From: JBFKOL01 sp041628815
Lineage (GTDB): Bacteria; Bacteroidota; Bacteroidia; Chitinophagales; Saprospiraceae
Reading direction: 5' to 3'
DNA: 22,091 nt
Assembly: GCA_041628815.1 (NCBI GenBank)
Contig: JBFKOL010000029.1
Coordinates: 1 to 22,091, forward strand
Position 1 is the first letter of the stretch; every line of letters starts with the position of its first letter. The position numbers and the translations under genes were made by a program. Below the pieces are notes generated by a model. It searched no databases. It was not told the DNA's origin and worked only from the letters and a program-made list of their open reading frames with translations. This document shows positions 21,361 through 22,091 of this stretch, in pieces.

Positions 21361-22091
21361 ATGCCATTAGACAAATCCATCAAATCCGTCTTGATCATTG
21401 GCAGCGGTCCCATTATTATCGGTCAGGCTTGTGAATTCGATTATTCCGGCTCACAAGCCGCGAGGTCGCTAAGAGAAGAAGGAATTGAAGTCAGCCTTAT
21501 CAATTCCAATCCTGCCACGATCATGACGGATCCGCTTACTGCCGATCATATTTACCTCTTACCACTCACCGTCGAAAGCCTGCGACAGATATTACAGGAA
21601 AGACAAATAGATGCCGTATTGGCCACGATGGGTGGTCAAACTGCCTTGAACCTGGCCATTGAAGCCGGCAACCAGGGTCTTTGGGAGGAGTTCAATGTAC
21701 GATTGATCGGAGTTGATCTTCACGCCATTGAGTTAACCGAAAACAGGGAGGCTTTCAGAAAACATGTCGTAGAGTTGGGCATGAATGTGGCTCCCTCTTT
21801 CATAGCTAATTCCTTCCTGGAAGGCAAGGAAGCGGCCCAGAAAATTGGATTTCCATTGGTGATCAGACCTTCTTATACGCTGGGAGGCACAGGAGGCGGC
21901 TTTGTAATGAAGGCGGAAGACTTTGATGAAGCCCTCAAACGTGGGTTAAATGCATCGCCTACCCATGAAGTGCTGGTAGAAAAAGCGGTCTTTGGATGGA
22001 AAGAATTCGAACTGGAACTACTGCGCGATAGCAATGATAATGTAGTTATTATCTGTACGGTCGAAAACATGGATCCTATGGGCATCCATAC
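21361..22091 (+). CDS. carB: Carbamoyl-phosphate synthase large subunit, 5' part
   Basis: The gene runs off the right end after 243 complete codons of an expected 940-1,070. CarB makes carbamoyl phosphate from bicarbonate, ammonia (from glutamine via CarA) and two ATP for arginine and pyrimidine synthesis. The readable part has SVLIIGSGPIIIGQACEFDY, LINSNPATIMTDP, DAVLATMGGQTALNLAIE and the ATP-grasp glycine loop RPSYTLGGTGGGFV. It continues into VEKAVFGWKEFELELLRD and ENMDPMGIHT. This is the N-terminal carboxyphosphate domain, and it looks intact. The ATG at 21361 fits the family start. No carA is visible upstream; the divergent dehydrogenase comes instead. Confidence 0.95.
   Translation, partial: MPLDKSIKSVLIIGSGPIIIGQACEFDYSGSQAARSLREEGIEVSLINSNPATIMTDPLTADHIYLLPLTVESLRQILQERQIDAVLATMGGQTALNLAIEAGNQGLWEEFNVRLIGVDLHAIELTENREAFRKHVVELGMNVAPSFIANSFLEGKEAAQKIGFPLVIRPSYTLGGTGGGFVMKAEDFDEALKRGLNASPTHEVLVEKAVFGWKEFELELLRDSNDNVVIICTVENMDPMGIH

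Noticed and set aside
1..22091. tRNA, rRNA, CRISPR array, insertion sequence, prophage or defence system
   Set aside because: I looked for T-loop and anticodon arms, regular repeat-spacer units, transposase motifs, terminal repeats and nuclease/helicase cassettes on both strands and saw none.

Overview
The window reads as a chromosomal segment of a Bacteroidota bacterium, probably Saprospiria- or Chitinophagia-like, from an environmental genome or metagenome bin. Several things point there: the Bacteroidota-type cytochrome b of succinate dehydrogenase, the Bacteroidota families DUF2480 and DUF4230, tandem secreted thioredoxin-fold proteins, starts that mostly lack Shine-Dalgarno sequences, and several upstream octamers fitting the Bacteroidota -7 promoter element TAnnTTTG. 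The assignment rests on reading proteins by eye, not on a database search.

Layout. 1-~740 (minus): an odd left end, higher in G+C, with a damaged zinc-ribbon membrane protein and the C-terminal part of a TlpA/ResA-type thioredoxin. That fragment is joined in frame to the N-terminal 200 or so residues of SdhC (to 1339). The joint falls in a seven-residue stretch that both families could encode and looks like a recombination or assembly chimera. 1340-1714: a 375-base gap with a plus-strand hairpin and a strong plus-strand terminator but no plus-strand gene. 1715-4504: a DksA/TraR zinc-finger protein, then on plus an unknown protein, ScpB, DUF2480 and a lytic transglycosylase. 4512-5426: a PfkB sugar kinase on minus. 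5578-7830: a tightly packed plus-strand run of TatA, a secreted alpha/beta hydrolase and a YhhN-family membrane protein. 7814-9330: a family 2 glycosyltransferase (minus) and an unknown membrane-anchored protein (plus). 9379-11792: two tandem secreted thioredoxin-like proteins on minus, with a palindrome in the leader. 11919-13121: a class III aminotransferase.

13143-18643 (all minus, read right to left): glycerate kinase, DUF4230, a POT proton/peptide symporter and an OPT oligopeptide transporter, probably one transcription unit that couples peptide uptake with central metabolism. 18726-19283: RuvC. 19286-21215 (minus): a 2-hydroxyacid dehydrogenase, then GreA and a HIT protein. A strong terminator hairpin lies between the dehydrogenase and greA, downstream of a possible promoter, so it may act as a greA leader attenuator. 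21361-end: the 5' third or less of carB, running off the window.

Most of the window is ordinary housekeeping and transport. I see no mobile element, CRISPR array, tRNA, rRNA or defence island. The items most worth a second look are the SdhC-thioredoxin chimera with its compositional break, the unexplained plus-strand RNA signals at 1572-1716, and the greA leader hairpin.
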